Notes: generated from the letters alone by a model not told the origin. DNA of 64,000 bases from Collybia mongolica (GCA_013420905.1 JAAXNY010000005.1:1426001-1490000), one strand, 5' to 3'; shown: positions 34,491 through 45,893, counted from the stretch's first letter. Program-made: numbers and translations.

Positions 34491-36125
34491 GGTGTTTCAT
34501 TGTCATCCAACGCGGTGCTCCATCCTCAGATTCCGTCTCATTCTCGTTCTTGCTGTCATCGCCGTCGGGTTGGGCTGCAAGTCCGTCGGGAGGGATTGTC
34601 GTCATCATTGTCATTGTGCCGGGCTGTTTATAGATTTGTATGATATTAACCGGAAATTTACAAGGATGGTACGGGGAGTGTGTTGCTTCGCTTTAGGGTT
34701 GTGGTTCTTCGCTCCGAGACGGATAGAGCCAGGGACGCCGTTGTCATCATCTGTGACATGGTGGACGACGGTGGCAACTCGGAACGTGGAACGGGTGGGT
34801 GTGTAGCGAACTGAGACATGTTTGAGGTGTAGAACTCCTCCTGGGTCGTTGTAGGGAACAATGGGGCGAGTAGGAACCGGTCGTTGCGTTTTCTCTTCGT
34901 TTCGACGTGTTCCGGGCCATTTTTGACGACTGCAAGGCATCGTCGTTGACCATCCTCGTTTGTACGGCTATCGACCGTCATTGGGTGTTGGTTACGGCCT
35001 GGTTAGCCATCTCTGAGGTGTCGGTGGCCGTCTGGATGCTTGCAGTGGCCCAGATCGTCGTTTCGGGTGTGGTTGTAGCAGTAGTTGTCACGGTCGTCGA
35101 TGGTGACGTGGCAGTGTATACGGGGGGCTCCAGGTGCGGTTGAGGACGCTGAGAGGGTGCCATAAATTGGCTTGGAAGTGAGTGCCGTTGTTTTTGAGCT
35201 GCGATTTGCTGATTTGGAGACGGTGGAGTGACGGTTGTGGTCATCCCATTTCGGCACAGGGTATCTTCGCATCATATAGCCCGCCATCTCGTTCCTAGCA
35301 ATAAAAAGACCCCGAATCTCGTTCCGGCTCGCCGGCACTCTAACCACTTCCTCACTCTGCATGTAATACAGCAAACCCGCAGGCACTTCGACGCCGTACC
35401 GCTCGGCAGTAAGTAGAGTATACAGCATAGTTTGTGTACGGTGCTCCATCGCTGCGACCGCCCGGCCAGTCTTGATTTCAAAGGGTTAGGGCCCTCGGTG
35501 ACGGTGGGCTGCAGGGACAGCGGTTTGGGGTCCGAAATGATGGCGTGGACCGATACGTCGAGTTTGCCCTTGAGACCGTACGTGGGTGACCAGATGTCCT
35601 CTTCAACTTTGAGGAGCTTGGAGACAGCCAGCAGAGACGGAGCTTGGTTGTACGCAGCACGCGTATTGCTGAGTATGGCGCCAGGCTGTCACCGATCGAT
35701 GAGAAAGGGTCCGGGGAGCATGGCAGAAACATACCTTGGGAGTATTTGATATAATACTTCTGGGAGAACGCCGTGAGGCCTTTCGCTCTCGCGGTCACTT
35801 CATGTTTAGCCTGTTCCACGGAAAAGTCAATCTTGACCAGCTCATTGAGGCCCTTGCGGATGACGTAGTCAATTTTTTCAGTGATCCAGGATTCTTCCCA
35901 ACGACCTGCGAGTGAAACAAGATTGCATTACCTTGTGTAACATGTTCCCCCATACTGGGGCTGGTGTTGTATCACTGGAAGACCGAACGAGGTTGGAGAG
36001 GAGGGGCTTGCGCCTGCATTGGGTGGCATCCGAGAGGGCAGTGGCGGTGAAAAGGAGGTCGGGGTGTATGGTGCTGTGTCGGGGCCATGAAAGGAGACAA
36101 GATCAAGAAGGTGAGGGTTGAGCAT
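34491..36125 (-). pseudogene. DNA2-type replication helicase/nuclease fragment, broken
   Basis: Relic of the nuclease half of DNA2. On the minus strand, in order: IHPDLLFTATALSDATQCRR with KPLLSNLVRS (first Fe-S cysteine region, about 35950-36080), WGNMLH, then RWEESWITEKIDYVIRKGL, KGLTAFSQKYYIKYS, LKVEEDIWSPTYGLKGKLDV (nuclease motif region), and, after a one-base frame change near 35481-35495, PFEIKTGRAVAAMEHRTQTM with LYTLL (the catalytic E-x-K strand), VPASRNEIRGLFIARNEMAG. No helicase motifs follow; 34491-35220 contains threonine-rich low-complexity sequence and frag­ments I cannot place. The N-terminal part is also missing. It is intron-containing, so a decayed genomic copy. A full-length DNA2 gene must exist elsewhere, since it is essential. 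Confidence 0.78.
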
Positions 36126-36983
36126 TCTGATGAAATCCAGATCATGGATATGGGTATCTTTGGTTCGAATTCTTGTTGTATAGTACTAGTTACTTAGGAC
36201 TAATATTTTGATCATCTGTACAATCTACATATGTAATTATAGGTGCACATCGGGGTTTTGCTCTCCGCTGGCACCACGGATGCTGCGGTAAATCACCCAT
36301 TGTTACACCATAGTTTGGAACGGGTTCATGCCTTTTCTGTCTTTGAGGCTGTTCTTCTTTTCCTTTTCTACCCTTGAGTTTTGGCATTCTCCAGAGGCCC
36401 CTTTATCAGATATTCCAGAACAGTAGCATCAGAATTCACTTAGAAAAACACCAGGAAGGGCCTACCAAGGGGGTACCAAGATTCGAAAAACAACATGGGG
36501 TCGATTTTTTTCTCTAAGGTCTTGCCAACCCCCCTCCCCCCCTCAGTGCTGCCTAAAACGGTTATGTCTGGCCCAAAAAGGCTATTCTAAGAAAAACATA
36601 GGTAATATTTTATATCTGCCGTCCAGGCAAGCATGCCTACATTGTGCAGCATGTCTGTTACACAGCTCAAATACATCCTATGCCACTCATGCACATTTTT
36701 GCAGACAGCTCACGTGGTTCTCACAACGCCAGCCTCTAGGTGCACATTCAAAGTTTAAACATTCTAAATGGAACTTGAATTTGGAGACCAAAGAGCAGAT
36801 GAGTATTGACAGAACAAATATTAATGTTAACAACATACCCATGAAGTTTCACAGCCCTCGAACGCGCAATGGACAGCAGTTTCCGAGCCCATAACCCTTT
36901 CATCCAGATCAACAGTGTTCCCACAAATACAAGTGTACATTTCTGCCATGTCACGTGTCCTTTGTGGTTGCCCATGACATGTT
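36126..36983 (-). pseudogene. cysteine-rich (PHD-like) fragment interrupted by a LINE
   Basis: Most of this stretch shows no gene. At 36840-36960 on the minus strand there is a Cys/His pattern: MAEMYTCICGNTVDLDER, then VHCAFEGCETSW, as in treble-clef/PHD-like fingers (CxC ... C(x)4CExxW) found at the ends of several fungal transposon proteins. Directly 5' of it, after removal of the LINE at 36984-46022, the frame continues into 46038-46120 (THQTKFNMDALPT). So a finger-encoding gene was split by the LINE insertion. It appears truncated and is probably itself transposon-derived. Confidence 0.45.
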
Positions 36984-37345
36984 TTTTTTTTTTTTTTTTT
37001 TTTTTTTTGGTTCAACATTTTATATAGCGATTGTACCTAATACATGTGTTGCTCACTTCACAAAGTAATTATGGGATAGAGGGTGGAGGGGACGAAAGAC
37101 AAAGCACCATCGAGCTGAGGTGTCCCAGGGTGGCCGAAGTCACACCAGGAGTGTCGCGGGTCAAAGACCCATTTTACGCAGACCGGTAAGGGTCAAGCTA
37201 CGCCAGGGGGTTGGCCCCCCGCCACAGTGCACCACAGCAGGAAGTAGATCAAGTCCACTGATTATCCCGGTCCGGAAGAAACACGAGGCGCACCTCATAA
37301 CACAAATCCACCTAACACGGTGTACCGCCCCCAGCCTGAGTTGGA

Positions 37346-38950
37346 CTAAGGAACATCAAATGCAAACGCAGTCTCGTTCACTTCAAGGAAATCCACCAGC
37401 CACTTGTACAGCAGCTGTTGTTTCGGGGGTGTTTCCCGTGTGTGAGACGGGCAATGGCGAAGTATGTGTGGCACAGATTCCATAGGGAATCCGCACCTAC
37501 AGGCTGTGGGCTCTTCGGGGAAGAACTGCGATCGGAATGTCCCTATGGGGGCATGTCCAGTTATGCAGCATGTTAAGCATGCGGTGAGACCATGACTATG
37601 TCTGGTCTTACGCATCCAGGGCCCACTTTTGACATGGGTTGGAGTGAGCGGGGTGTCCTTCTTCTCATAGAGAGGGAGGAAGTTCTTGCCAATGTACTTT
37701 GGGGACTGGAATAGTGACTTCCAGCCACCAAGCATGCGTGTGACTGCCCTGCTCCTAGCGAAGTCAGCAGATATAACCGGTGCCCCCCCTGCCTCGACAC
37801 GTGTCAAGGTGGCGAGGATGTGTGCCAGTTGGTGGTCCTCTATCTCCACACCGGGCGTGATGTAGTGAAAGTGGACAGAGTTACCAGGATCGTGTTGGAG
37901 CCAAGGCACCAGCACACAACAGATGGCAAGGGACGAGTGTTGTCCAGAGTGGTGAGACGCATCCATGCACAGACAGAGCGCATTTGTAGAATCGGAAAAG
38001 ACGTGTATCTGATGTACATCATCGAGTCCAATTTCCCTGGCTTGAGTAATGCCCTCTGTAATTGCTCGCAGTTCGGCACCATCAGATGTGGAGAGACCGG
38101 CCACAGCCCAGTCTTCATATAGATCACCCTCATGCCATGCCTGGTAAACCGAGACTGACTGAAGGGGGAGTGGGGGAGTCGACGCGTCTGTAATGATACA
38201 GATGTGGTTGGGAGAGTGGGAGGCCGTGTCTACAGCCCCCTTGAGGGATGTGGAACGATCTTCCATAAACTTTTTGTGTTCCTTATCCGCCTTTGATGGA
38301 GGGGAAACAATATCATAGACAATATGCCTCGGATATACATCCTTGGGGCGAGAGCCAGGGCAGTTAAGAGGGTGGACAGGGTCCAGATCCTGGGATGAGA
38401 GGTCGAGGTTAGACCACGCCTCTGTGATAGGGGACTTCAGATCACCATTGATCTGATTTTTGAGGGTCTCAACTGAGAATTTGTGTTTCCCATTGACTAG
38501 CCGGCGAAAGGCATGGGTTGCCTGTAGTGCTCGGGTGCGGACATGACTGCGTTCCACCAGCTTCTTAACATGAAGGTGAATCGGAGGTAAGCCCGCAATT
38601 GTTTCCGCTGCCCCCATGGGGCTGGTTTTGAAGGCGCCGGTAATCCAGAGGCATGCACGCCACTGCATTTTCCGGAGGGAGTTGAGGGGGCCTACCATGC
38701 AGGCTCCTTCGTATAGCCATAGCCTGCTCCCATATGTAGCTATGGGGAGAACACAGGCATGGTACAGCACTCATTTGTGTTTGGGCCTAAGCCCACGAAC
38801 TGAGTTGCCAAGGGCGAGCATGGCCCGCACCAATGTGAGGGCCTTGTTTGTGTAGCATTTGACATGTTCCCTGAAGGTGAGGGGCCGGTCAAAAAAGAAG
38901 CCCAGATAGCACCATATGGTGCCAGGGCAGAGCGGTGTATCACCTGTATA
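37346..38950 (-). pseudogene. LINE A ORF2, C-terminal part: thumb, RNase H and Cys-rich end
   Basis: Continuation of the LINE A polymerase after the Tc1 insertion. 38950-38771 reads GDTPLCPGTIWCYLGFFFDR and later ALTLVRAMLALGNSV. After an in-frame TGA near 38771 the frame continues LLYHACVLPIATYGSRLWLY. An RNase H domain is visible with CIITDAST (first Asp), DGAELRAITEGI (Glu), HVFSDSTNALC (second Asp) and HQLAHILA (His region). The C-terminus has CRCGFPMESVPHILRHC, the CxC-x-H-C finger typical of these elements, and ends FAFDVP at 37346. The rest, 37009-37345, is 3' UTR. The stop and the frame change at the Tc1 junction make this copy non-functional. Confidence 0.85.
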
Positions 38951-40558
38951 CAGTGGCTCAAAAAACTGCCCCAATGTTTGTACATTTTTGAAAGATCAAT
39001 ATGGTATGAAGTGCTGACATAAGCAGGGGACCTGGGGTAATTATGTAAGATACTATGACATCGTGGCTTTCCAATGGACCCTGGATCATGTGATTTGGAT
39101 CAATATCCATTAAGCTATAAGCCAAACAAAATGGTTACTTATTGGGGCAGTTTTTTGACCCTTATCTTATTTTCCATTATTCTGGCATTTATGATCCAAT
39201 GCAAGAACATTATGGACTGTGGGAAGAATAAACAATGTCATGTGACTTTATTTGTATCAATTTGACATGTTGGAATTGGCTCAATCATCTTCTTGACCTC
39301 TTACCACCATCATGAAAGCCATTTCTACTGCTCAGCACAATACTGTTGTTTCTCTCCTCAATGAGGGCTATTCTCAGTGTCAAATCAAGGAGAAAACTGG
39401 TCTAGGGAAGGGTACCATCAGTAGGATCAGCAAAGATGTGGATGGAAACAAAGAAAACAACCTTGGTGGCCGTCCCTCCAAGCTGTCTGTTCGTGACAAA
39501 CAGTCAATTATTCGTCAAATCAAGTCAGGGAAGCTTGATAATGCAGTTCAGGCTACCCAATTCATCAATGGCATCATCCCCAATCCTGTCACACCCCAGA
39601 CAGTCAGAAATGCACTCAAGGAAAATCAATTTTATGCTGCTACAAAGAGGAAAGCTCCTCTTCTCAAACGAGCCCATCGCATCCGGCGTCTCCAGTTTGC
39701 AAAATATCATGAAAGCTGGACTGTGGAGGACTGGAAAAGGGTTCTATGGACAGATGAGACCAAAATCAATAGGATTGGGTCAGATGGAAAGGTTTATGTC
39801 TGGAAACAAAGGGGAGAACCACCATCTGATAGAACAACATCACCTACTGTCAAACATGGAGGAGGAGGAAACCTCATGGTATGGGGTTGTATGGGGTGGA
39901 ATGGAGTGGGAAAGCTCATAGAGGTGCAGGGGAACATGGACAAGGTTCAATACTGTGAAATTTTGGAGAGTGGAGTTCAGGAAAGTTTTGAGAAGTTGGA
40001 AATGGTGGATGGCGAGCGCTACTTTCAGCAAGATAACGACCCCAAACACACATCTGGACTGGCCACACAGTGGTTTGAAGACAACAACATTCAAGTCCTT
40101 GGCTGGCCTGCCCAATCCCCTGACATGAATCCAATAGAACACCTTTGGGAACATCTCAAGCACCGTCTTAAAGAATATCCGACACCACCCAAAGGAGTAC
40201 ATGAGTTGTGGGATAGATTGGCTGAAGAGTGGGGTGAAATTCCACCAGAGGTATGCCAAAACCTGATAGAAAGTATGCCCAGGCGGATACAAGCAGTTAT
40301 AAAGGCAAAAGGTGGTCATACAAAGTATTAGATAGAAAATTAATAGAGGGTCAAAAAACTGCCCCAATGAGTAATCATTTTGTTTGGCCTATAGCTTAAT
40401 GGGTTTTGATCCAAATCACATGATCCAGGGTCCATTGGAAAGCCACGATGTCATAGTATCTTACATAATTACCCCAGGTCCCCTGCTTATGTCAGCACTT
40501 CATACCATATTGATCTTTCAAAAATGTACAAACATTGGGGCAGTTTTTTGAGCCACTG
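38951..40558 (+). mobile_element. Tc1-type DNA transposon inserted in LINE A
   Basis: 1608-bp element with TA target duplication (38949-38950 and 40559-40560). Terminal inverted repeats are 212 bp (38951-39162 and 40347-40558), starting cagtggctcaaaaaactgcc, and differ at only about seven positions, several clustered near the inner end. Each arm itself carries the end motif twice, once at the outer edge and once inverted at the inner edge (ttggggcagttttttgaccc), so there are four likely transposase-binding sites. One uninterrupted transposase gene lies inside. It interrupts LINE A reverse transcriptase. Confidence 0.95.
39312..40331 (+). CDS. Tc1-type DDE transposase, apparently intact
   Basis: 339-residue transposase, single exon, start ATG at 39312 and stop at 40331. 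N-terminal bipartite DNA-binding region: helix-turn-helix 1 (VVSLLNEGYSQCQIKEKTGL), linker NNLGGRPSKLS (GRPR-like), helix-turn-helix 2 (AVQATQFINGI, TPQTVRNALKEN). The catalytic core shows VLWTDETKINRIGSDG (first Asp), RYFQQDNDPKHTS (second Asp) and WPAQSPDMNPIEHLWEHLK (Glu); 34 residues separate the last two acids, DD34E, the Tc1 signature. No stop, frameshift or intron. It is flanked by nearly identical long inverted repeats, so the element could be recently mobile. CG dinucleotides are few in this gene although it is intact, so part of that composition may be native to the element rather than decay. Confidence 0.95.
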   Translation: MKAISTAQHNTVVSLLNEGYSQCQIKEKTGLGKGTISRISKDVDGNKENNLGGRPSKLSVRDKQSIIRQIKSGKLDNAVQATQFINGIIPNPVTPQTVRNALKENQFYAATKRKAPLLKRAHRIRRLQFAKYHESWTVEDWKRVLWTDETKINRIGSDGKVYVWKQRGEPPSDRTTSPTVKHGGGGNLMVWGCMGWNGVGKLIEVQGNMDKVQYCEILESGVQESFEKLEMVDGERYFQQDNDPKHTSGLATQWFEDNNIQVLGWPAQSPDMNPIEHLWEHLKHRLKEYPTPPKGVHELWDRLAEEWGEIPPEVCQNLIESMPRRIQAVIKAKGGHTKY

Positions 40559-40560
40559 TA

Positions 40561-40777
40561 TGGTGCATAGCCTAAGTTGATGTCAGGGTTAGTGTCACTG
40601 TGTTTCCAAGAGAAGTGAAATCCCTCAGACTTGCTGTGTTCGAGGACTAGGCCCATGGCCTGGGTCAGTTCAAAGACGACCTTGTATGCTCTCTTGAGCT
40701 TGGCTAGGTTTGTGTCCCATGACTTGGACTGCGCAATAATTGTGCTGTCATCAACATAGGAGATGAGAGTGGACTCT
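40561..40777 (-). pseudogene. LINE A ORF2, reverse-transcriptase active-site segment
   Basis: About 215 bases of LINE A left between the Tc1 element and LINE B. On the minus strand it reads ESTLISYVDDSTIIAQSKSW, containing the catalytic YVDD box of reverse transcriptase (motif C), then KRAYKVVFELTQAMGLVLEH and FHFSWKHSD. It continues the RT of 41831-43864 in frame across the LINE B duplication site. Confidence 0.92.
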
Positions 40778-41830
40778 TTTTTTTTTTTTTTTTGGTTCAA
40801 CATTTTATATACCAACTGTACATAATACATGTGCTGGTCACTACAAGTAGTAATTGGGCAAGGGGGGAGAGGGGGGCAGGAGACAAAGCGCTGCAGGGCT
40901 AGGGTGCTTGCCCGACTGGGGTCGGACTAGCGAATGGAGCCAGAGCTCATTGTACACAGGCCGGAAGGGCCAATCTATGCCAGGGGGTGGGCCCCCTGCT
41001 GCGGCGCTCTGCAGCAGGTGGTGGCTTCAAGTCCACCGATTATCCAGGTTCGCATGTTCAGGCAGGGAGCACCCTATAGCCGTTACTTAGAACACTGAGT
41101 ACCGCCCCTAGCCTGTTTAGGACTAGGGAACATCGAACGCGAAAGCGTTTTCGTTCTCCAAGAGGAATTCAACCAGCCACGCATAGCGCAGCTGGCAGCT
41201 GGGCTTGTCTTCCCATCCGTGCTGTGGACAGTCGAATAGGATGTGTTGTATGGTTTCCAAGGGAGCACCGCACCTACAGGAGACAGATTCTTCCTTGAAG
41301 AATCGCGATCAGAACACCCCAATTGGAGTGTGTCCGGTGATGCATTGCACCAAGCGGGCAGTCAGAGCATGGCTGTGACCAGTCTTGTGCATCCACGGCC
41401 CATTGTTTACATGGGTCGGAGTGAGCGGGGTGTCCTTTTTCGCATAGAGTGTCAGGAAATTGGAGCCAATGTACTTCTTGGACTGGAAGAGAGACTTCCA
41501 GCTGTCAAGCATGCATGTAACTGTAACTGCTTTGCGTCGTGCAAAGTCAGCAGATATAACCAGTGCTCCACCTGCCTCAACACGAGTTGAGACGGCGCTG
41601 ATGTGTGCCAGTTGGTGGTCTTCAATCTCCACACCACTTGTAATATGGTGGAGGTGAATCTTGTGGATGGCGCAGAGCTGCAGCCAAGGCAGCAGCACAT
41701 CGCACACTTTGAGGGCTGATGCTTGACCTGAGTGGTGCGACGCATTGAGGGAACGCCTGAGGGCGTTGATGGAGTCGGAGAAGATATGGACATCATGGAT
41801 GTCCTCTAGTCCAATGTCAGCTGCCTGTTG
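40778..41830 (-). mobile_element. LINE B: 5'-truncated LINE nested in LINE A
   Basis: About 1.05-kb copy on the minus strand, flanked by a 16-bp duplication gatgagagtggactct (40762-40777 and 41831-41846). It ends in poly(A) (T run 40777-40793) followed by ggttcaacattttata, the same 3' end as LINE A. Its 5' end falls inside RNase H (ADIGLEDIHDVHIFSDSINA). It then has GVEIEDHQLAHI, KKDTPLTPTHV, CRCGAP and ends FAFDVP, all matching LINE A but with many substitutions, so it is a related but distinct source element. 5' truncation is normal for target-primed reverse transcription. A stop after HTPIGVF (41309) breaks the frame. Confidence 0.92.
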
Positions 41831-43864
41831 GATGAGAGTGGACTCTCTGACCCTTCGTTTAAATTCCTTGAGGAAGGGGGAGAGGCAGAGAGCAGAGAGG
41901 ATGGGGGACAGGGCAGAGCCCTGGCCTACACCAACACTGGAGGGGAATTCTGGGGATAGATCGTCATCCCATGCATAGCGTGTACTCCGATCGACTAGAT
42001 AAGACTTAAAGAACTGCACCACTTCTGGCGCAAATCCTTGCTTTTCCAGGACGGATAGAAGGACCTCATGATTAATAGAGGGGAAGAATTGGGCAAGGTC
42101 AAAAGCGACCACACTTGTTTTAAGACCCGCCCGCCATCCAGCGCAGACGGTGTGTGTGAGGAAGCACCCAGCATCCTCGGTGGAGTTCTGACGAACTCCT
42201 CCAAATTGATTCGGGTGGAGGACTCCATATTCTGCAGCCTCAAACTGCAGTCTAGTGGAGAGCATCTTCTCGAGGAGTTTGCCCAATGTGTTCAGAAGAA
42301 CAATTGGACAGAACGCCTTGGGGGTGTCATACGAAGGTTTCCCGGGCTTTGGGATAACTACTGTAGTAGAAGCCTTGAATTCGGCAGGCCAGCAGCCTGT
42401 CCAGACGCAAGAGTTGGCCAGCCACAAGAAGAGGCGGCTCATGTGCTCGTCCTGGATGAGCCGTTTGAGATGGCGCCATGTGATGTGATCCGGCCCAGGG
42501 GCAGATCTATTCAAGGTGCCCATAAGGGCATCTGACATCTCAGCAGCAGAGTATGGGACCCACACCCTAGTGGTTGGGGATTCCCATTTGTTGCCCAGTT
42601 TGGTCAGGTCAACGGGCCTGTCCATAGCTGAGTTGAAGGTGGAGTGGAGGGCATTCCACAATTGATCCACAGATGTGCAGGGCACTCCTTGGTACAAGAT
42701 TGCCTCGACTGGGGGTGTCTTGTGTGGTCTGACCCAGTCCATAAGGTCCCATGGTCGGAGATTGTTGTGAGCAATCTCATCAATTCTTTTGTCGAAATGC
42801 TTACATTTTGCCTTACGCATGGCCTTCTTGAAGGTTGACCAGTCAGCCGGGAGATTGGACTCCATCGCAACCGCCTTGGCATTAGCACAGTCAGAATCCC
42901 ACCAAGACTTAGACCAGGCACAAGCCCGGTTAGCCTTAGCATGATGAGACCATGCCACACCAAAAGCGACGGATATAGCCCTAGCAATGGCTTGGGTTTG
43001 ATCACCTGACATAGCGCCAGGGATCGGGATCTGACCCAGGAGGAGGGAGACTTCACTAAGGAAGTCTGCCTCTTCATTGGAGTCAACTTTGATGGACATT
43101 TTCCCTTCAGGCCAGTAGACCTTAAGGGGGATATCCAGTAATAACGGAAGGTGATTGGGTTCCCCCTTGTCTCCTAACGTTAGATCAGCTGTGTAGCCCC
43201 GGAACATTGGGACAAACACCAGGTTGAGAATCGAGCCACGGAGCGCTGCATTATACGGCTGATGGGTGACCCCTCCGGATGTCGGGGCCACTCTCTCCAG
43301 GTTGAGTATTGCAGCACACTTCATGAGCCTAGAGGCCATGGGGTGTTTGCGTGTAAGTGTTGCGTCCCAGTGAGATGAAGGGCAATTAAAATCCCCCCCC
43401 ATATAACTCAAATCTGGTAGTGCATCCAGGTGGTCTTCAATGTACCAAATGGCCGAGCCGTTCTCATCGGAGTAGGTGTTCATCAGATGTATGGGGCCAA
43501 GATGCCCTTTTACAGTGATGACCATGACATCGTGATGATTCACAATGTCAGATCGGAGCTTAGGTTTGATTGTGCGCATGGCCCGATTAACATAAGCAAG
43601 GACACGTGGCCTTTCATTGGCCCCGTCAAACCCTTTAGGGTACATAGCTATCCAGTCCGGGTGGTTTGGCGGCCCTTTAACAGGGACCCCATCCTTCTCC
43701 GTCAGGGAGGCAGTGTATCTCACAGTGGACCATGGTGGTTCCTGGAGAAATAAGATATCTGAGACAGATTTCATACGTTCCAGAAGGTTGATTGTCCAAT
43801 TGTGCTTGCATCCCACATTCTGACAATAAATACATAAAGTGTCTACAGAGGTTGTACTATGCAT
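41831..43864 (-). pseudogene. LINE A ORF2, N-terminal part: AP endonuclease and reverse transcriptase
   Basis: Start ATG at 43864 (MHSTTSVDTLCIYCQNVG). The endonuclease domain shows ILFLQEPPW (catalytic Glu), LIHMNTYSD-like IHLMNTYSDENG, YMGGDFNCPSSHWD (Asp/Asn), and NHLPLLLDI (terminal His). The reverse transcriptase follows: RSAPGPDHITWRHLKRL, TTVVIPKPGKPSYDTPKAFCP with IVLLNTLGKLLEKML, HPNQFGGVRQNSTEDA, VVAFDLAQFFPSINHEVLL (motif A), GVGQGSALSPILSALCLSPF (motif B). The frame is open for about 680 codons up to the LINE B insertion at 41830, so this half is remarkably well kept. ORF2 overlaps the end of ORF1 by 8 nt (ATGCATAG), suggesting coupled reinitiation. Confidence 0.92.
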
Positions 43865-45893
43865 GAGTCAATGACTGTCGAACTTCTCGAGGGTTCGCCC
43901 GGCATCTAAGGAGCCTGCCTCCTGTGACGTTGGGAAAAGGTGAGTTAGGGGCAAGAATGAAGCGTAACAGCTCATCGCCTACCTTCTGTGTGGTATACTT
44001 GGAGAAGACCCACTTCGGATTGTAGCAGTTCTTCCAGAACAAGCAGATACAACTGTCAGATGCATGCGCAAGTGTGCAGTTGACACATCGAGCTGGGTGT
44101 GGGCAAGGATGACCTGCAGGGGTCGCCTCTCGAGGGGGGTTGGCCTTGGGCTGTTTTTTGCAGCACGTGGCTAACACACAGTGGTGGTTGGTTTCATGTG
44201 GGCCGGCACAGATGGAGCACAGCTGCGTCTTGAATGGACAAACCTCTGTACGGTGTCCATACCTCCAGCAGTGGGGACATATGGGGACTCCGACTCGCTT
44301 CTCAGCGGGCAGGATGGTGAGTTTCTTGGACCCGAGCATGAAGCTTCGGCCCTTGAGGCTACGGAGGTGCTGTCCACCTCGCGAGTCATAGATATCGAAG
44401 AACACCGTGCCAGTGTCTGATGTCCAGGAGTTTCTTACCATCCAGGGCCTAGACCCTTGGTAAAAGTGGATGGCCTCATGCCAGGGGCATTTACCAAGGA
44501 TCTCGGCAATGTTGTCTGGTGTGAGGGGAATGGGGGTACCATTGGCGGCGTACTTGATGTGCGCTCCAAAGTAAGGGAAGTCGGGGATGCAAAGGAATGA
44601 CTTGGATGAGCCTACTTCCACACGCATTTCCACGGAGTCGTCTTTGCATATCTTTTTAGCTGCGTCACTAAAATAGGCATGCATGACCTGGATGTCATCT
44701 TCGACTGACAAAACATCACACACAAAGGCCAGGCCCCCGAGGTGGTTTCGGGTCTCAGACACAACGCAAATGGCCCTCTTATGAATGCCAAGGTGAGAGT
44801 TCAGCAGCCCAACCACTGGCGTATCAGGCCAGTGGGTGGGGGGTGAAGTGATGACAACTACCTCCTTCCGGGAGGGGCCGTGTGTGGTGGATCTCTTGTG
44901 TCGAGCTTTTGCTCAGGCCAAGTCCAAAGGGGTAGGGACAATATCACCGGACACGACCTGCTGAGCGCGCATGATGGAGGCAATGGGTGCTGAGGGAAAG
45001 GACTTGGCCATCTGGACAAGCCCCACCTGAGCTGCGGCGGGGCCCTTTGCCTTCTTTGCAGAGGGAGGCTGAGGGATGGAGATTGCAGCAGATGCTGCGG
45101 ATGCAAAGGTCTTTGATCTAGGAGAAAGGGAACGCTTGGTAGAGCGTGTGTAGATGATTTTCCTGGAGGGGCAGCGGAGGCCAGCTGGGTCCGCAGTAGC
45201 ATTGGTGGATCGAGGGGGTAGAGAGCGCCCAGGACAAGGTGGTCGGTTGGAAGGGATGGGGACAGGGGCCGGAGGCGCCTGCGCATGGAGACTCTCAATG
45301 AGGGCTTGGAGAGCGATGCTCTTGGACTCGGCATCCGCCGTAACGGCATGTTCGACGAGGCCAGCTTCGGAGACTGTGAAGACAGCTTGGAGGAGCTCTT
45401 GGACGAGCTTGACTGAGGCCTCGTCTGGGACGTGATAGCCGTTGATGGCCCAGAGGTTGAGCATCTCTGTGACGTTGTGGATGGATGTAGTAGCAGCTTC
45501 AAGGTCGACTGGGACCTTATCCTTAGCACCAGAGGCATAAAATGTCTCCGGATCCTTAAACTCTTCCATGAAAGCATCCCCCTCTACCTCAGCCATGACA
45601 ACGTCATGGTCTTGGACAGGAGAAGCAGGTGGATTGGCAGGAGGGCTGGTAACAGTAGGGTCAGGGTTGGCGGCATTGTCGTCCTCGTTGTCCTCTACAA
45701 TTGGTGCAGGAGTCGTGGGCCTGAAAAAGACCTGTGACGTAAGGGAGGGGCCTGCTTGAGGATGCAGGCTGGCTACCAGCTCGGAGACGGGGGCTGGGGA
45801 CATGGATCCGCGCAAAAGTTCGCGTAGATCCAGCGGTTTTGCCATACGGTCCGCCGATCGCTGGGATTGGGTTGGAGGTTTGTCTTTGGCCAT
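43857..45893 (-). pseudogene. LINE A ORF1 (Gag-like) with one in-frame TGA
   Basis: 678-codon frame from ATG 45893 (MAKDKPPTQSQRSADRM) to TAG at 43857, broken only by TGA at 44913-44915 (DLA*AKARHKRST). The N-terminal half is Pro/Ala/Ser-rich with an acidic patch. The second half has RPWMVRNSWTSDTGTVFFD and GRSFMLGSKKLTILPAEKRV, then three cysteine knuckles: CPHCWRYGHRTEVC, CSICAGPHETNHHC and CVNCTLAHASDSC, as in Gag-like RNA-binding proteins of LINEs. A single C-to-T change (CGA to TGA, a CG site) would explain the stop. The frame is otherwise clean. Confidence 0.88.
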
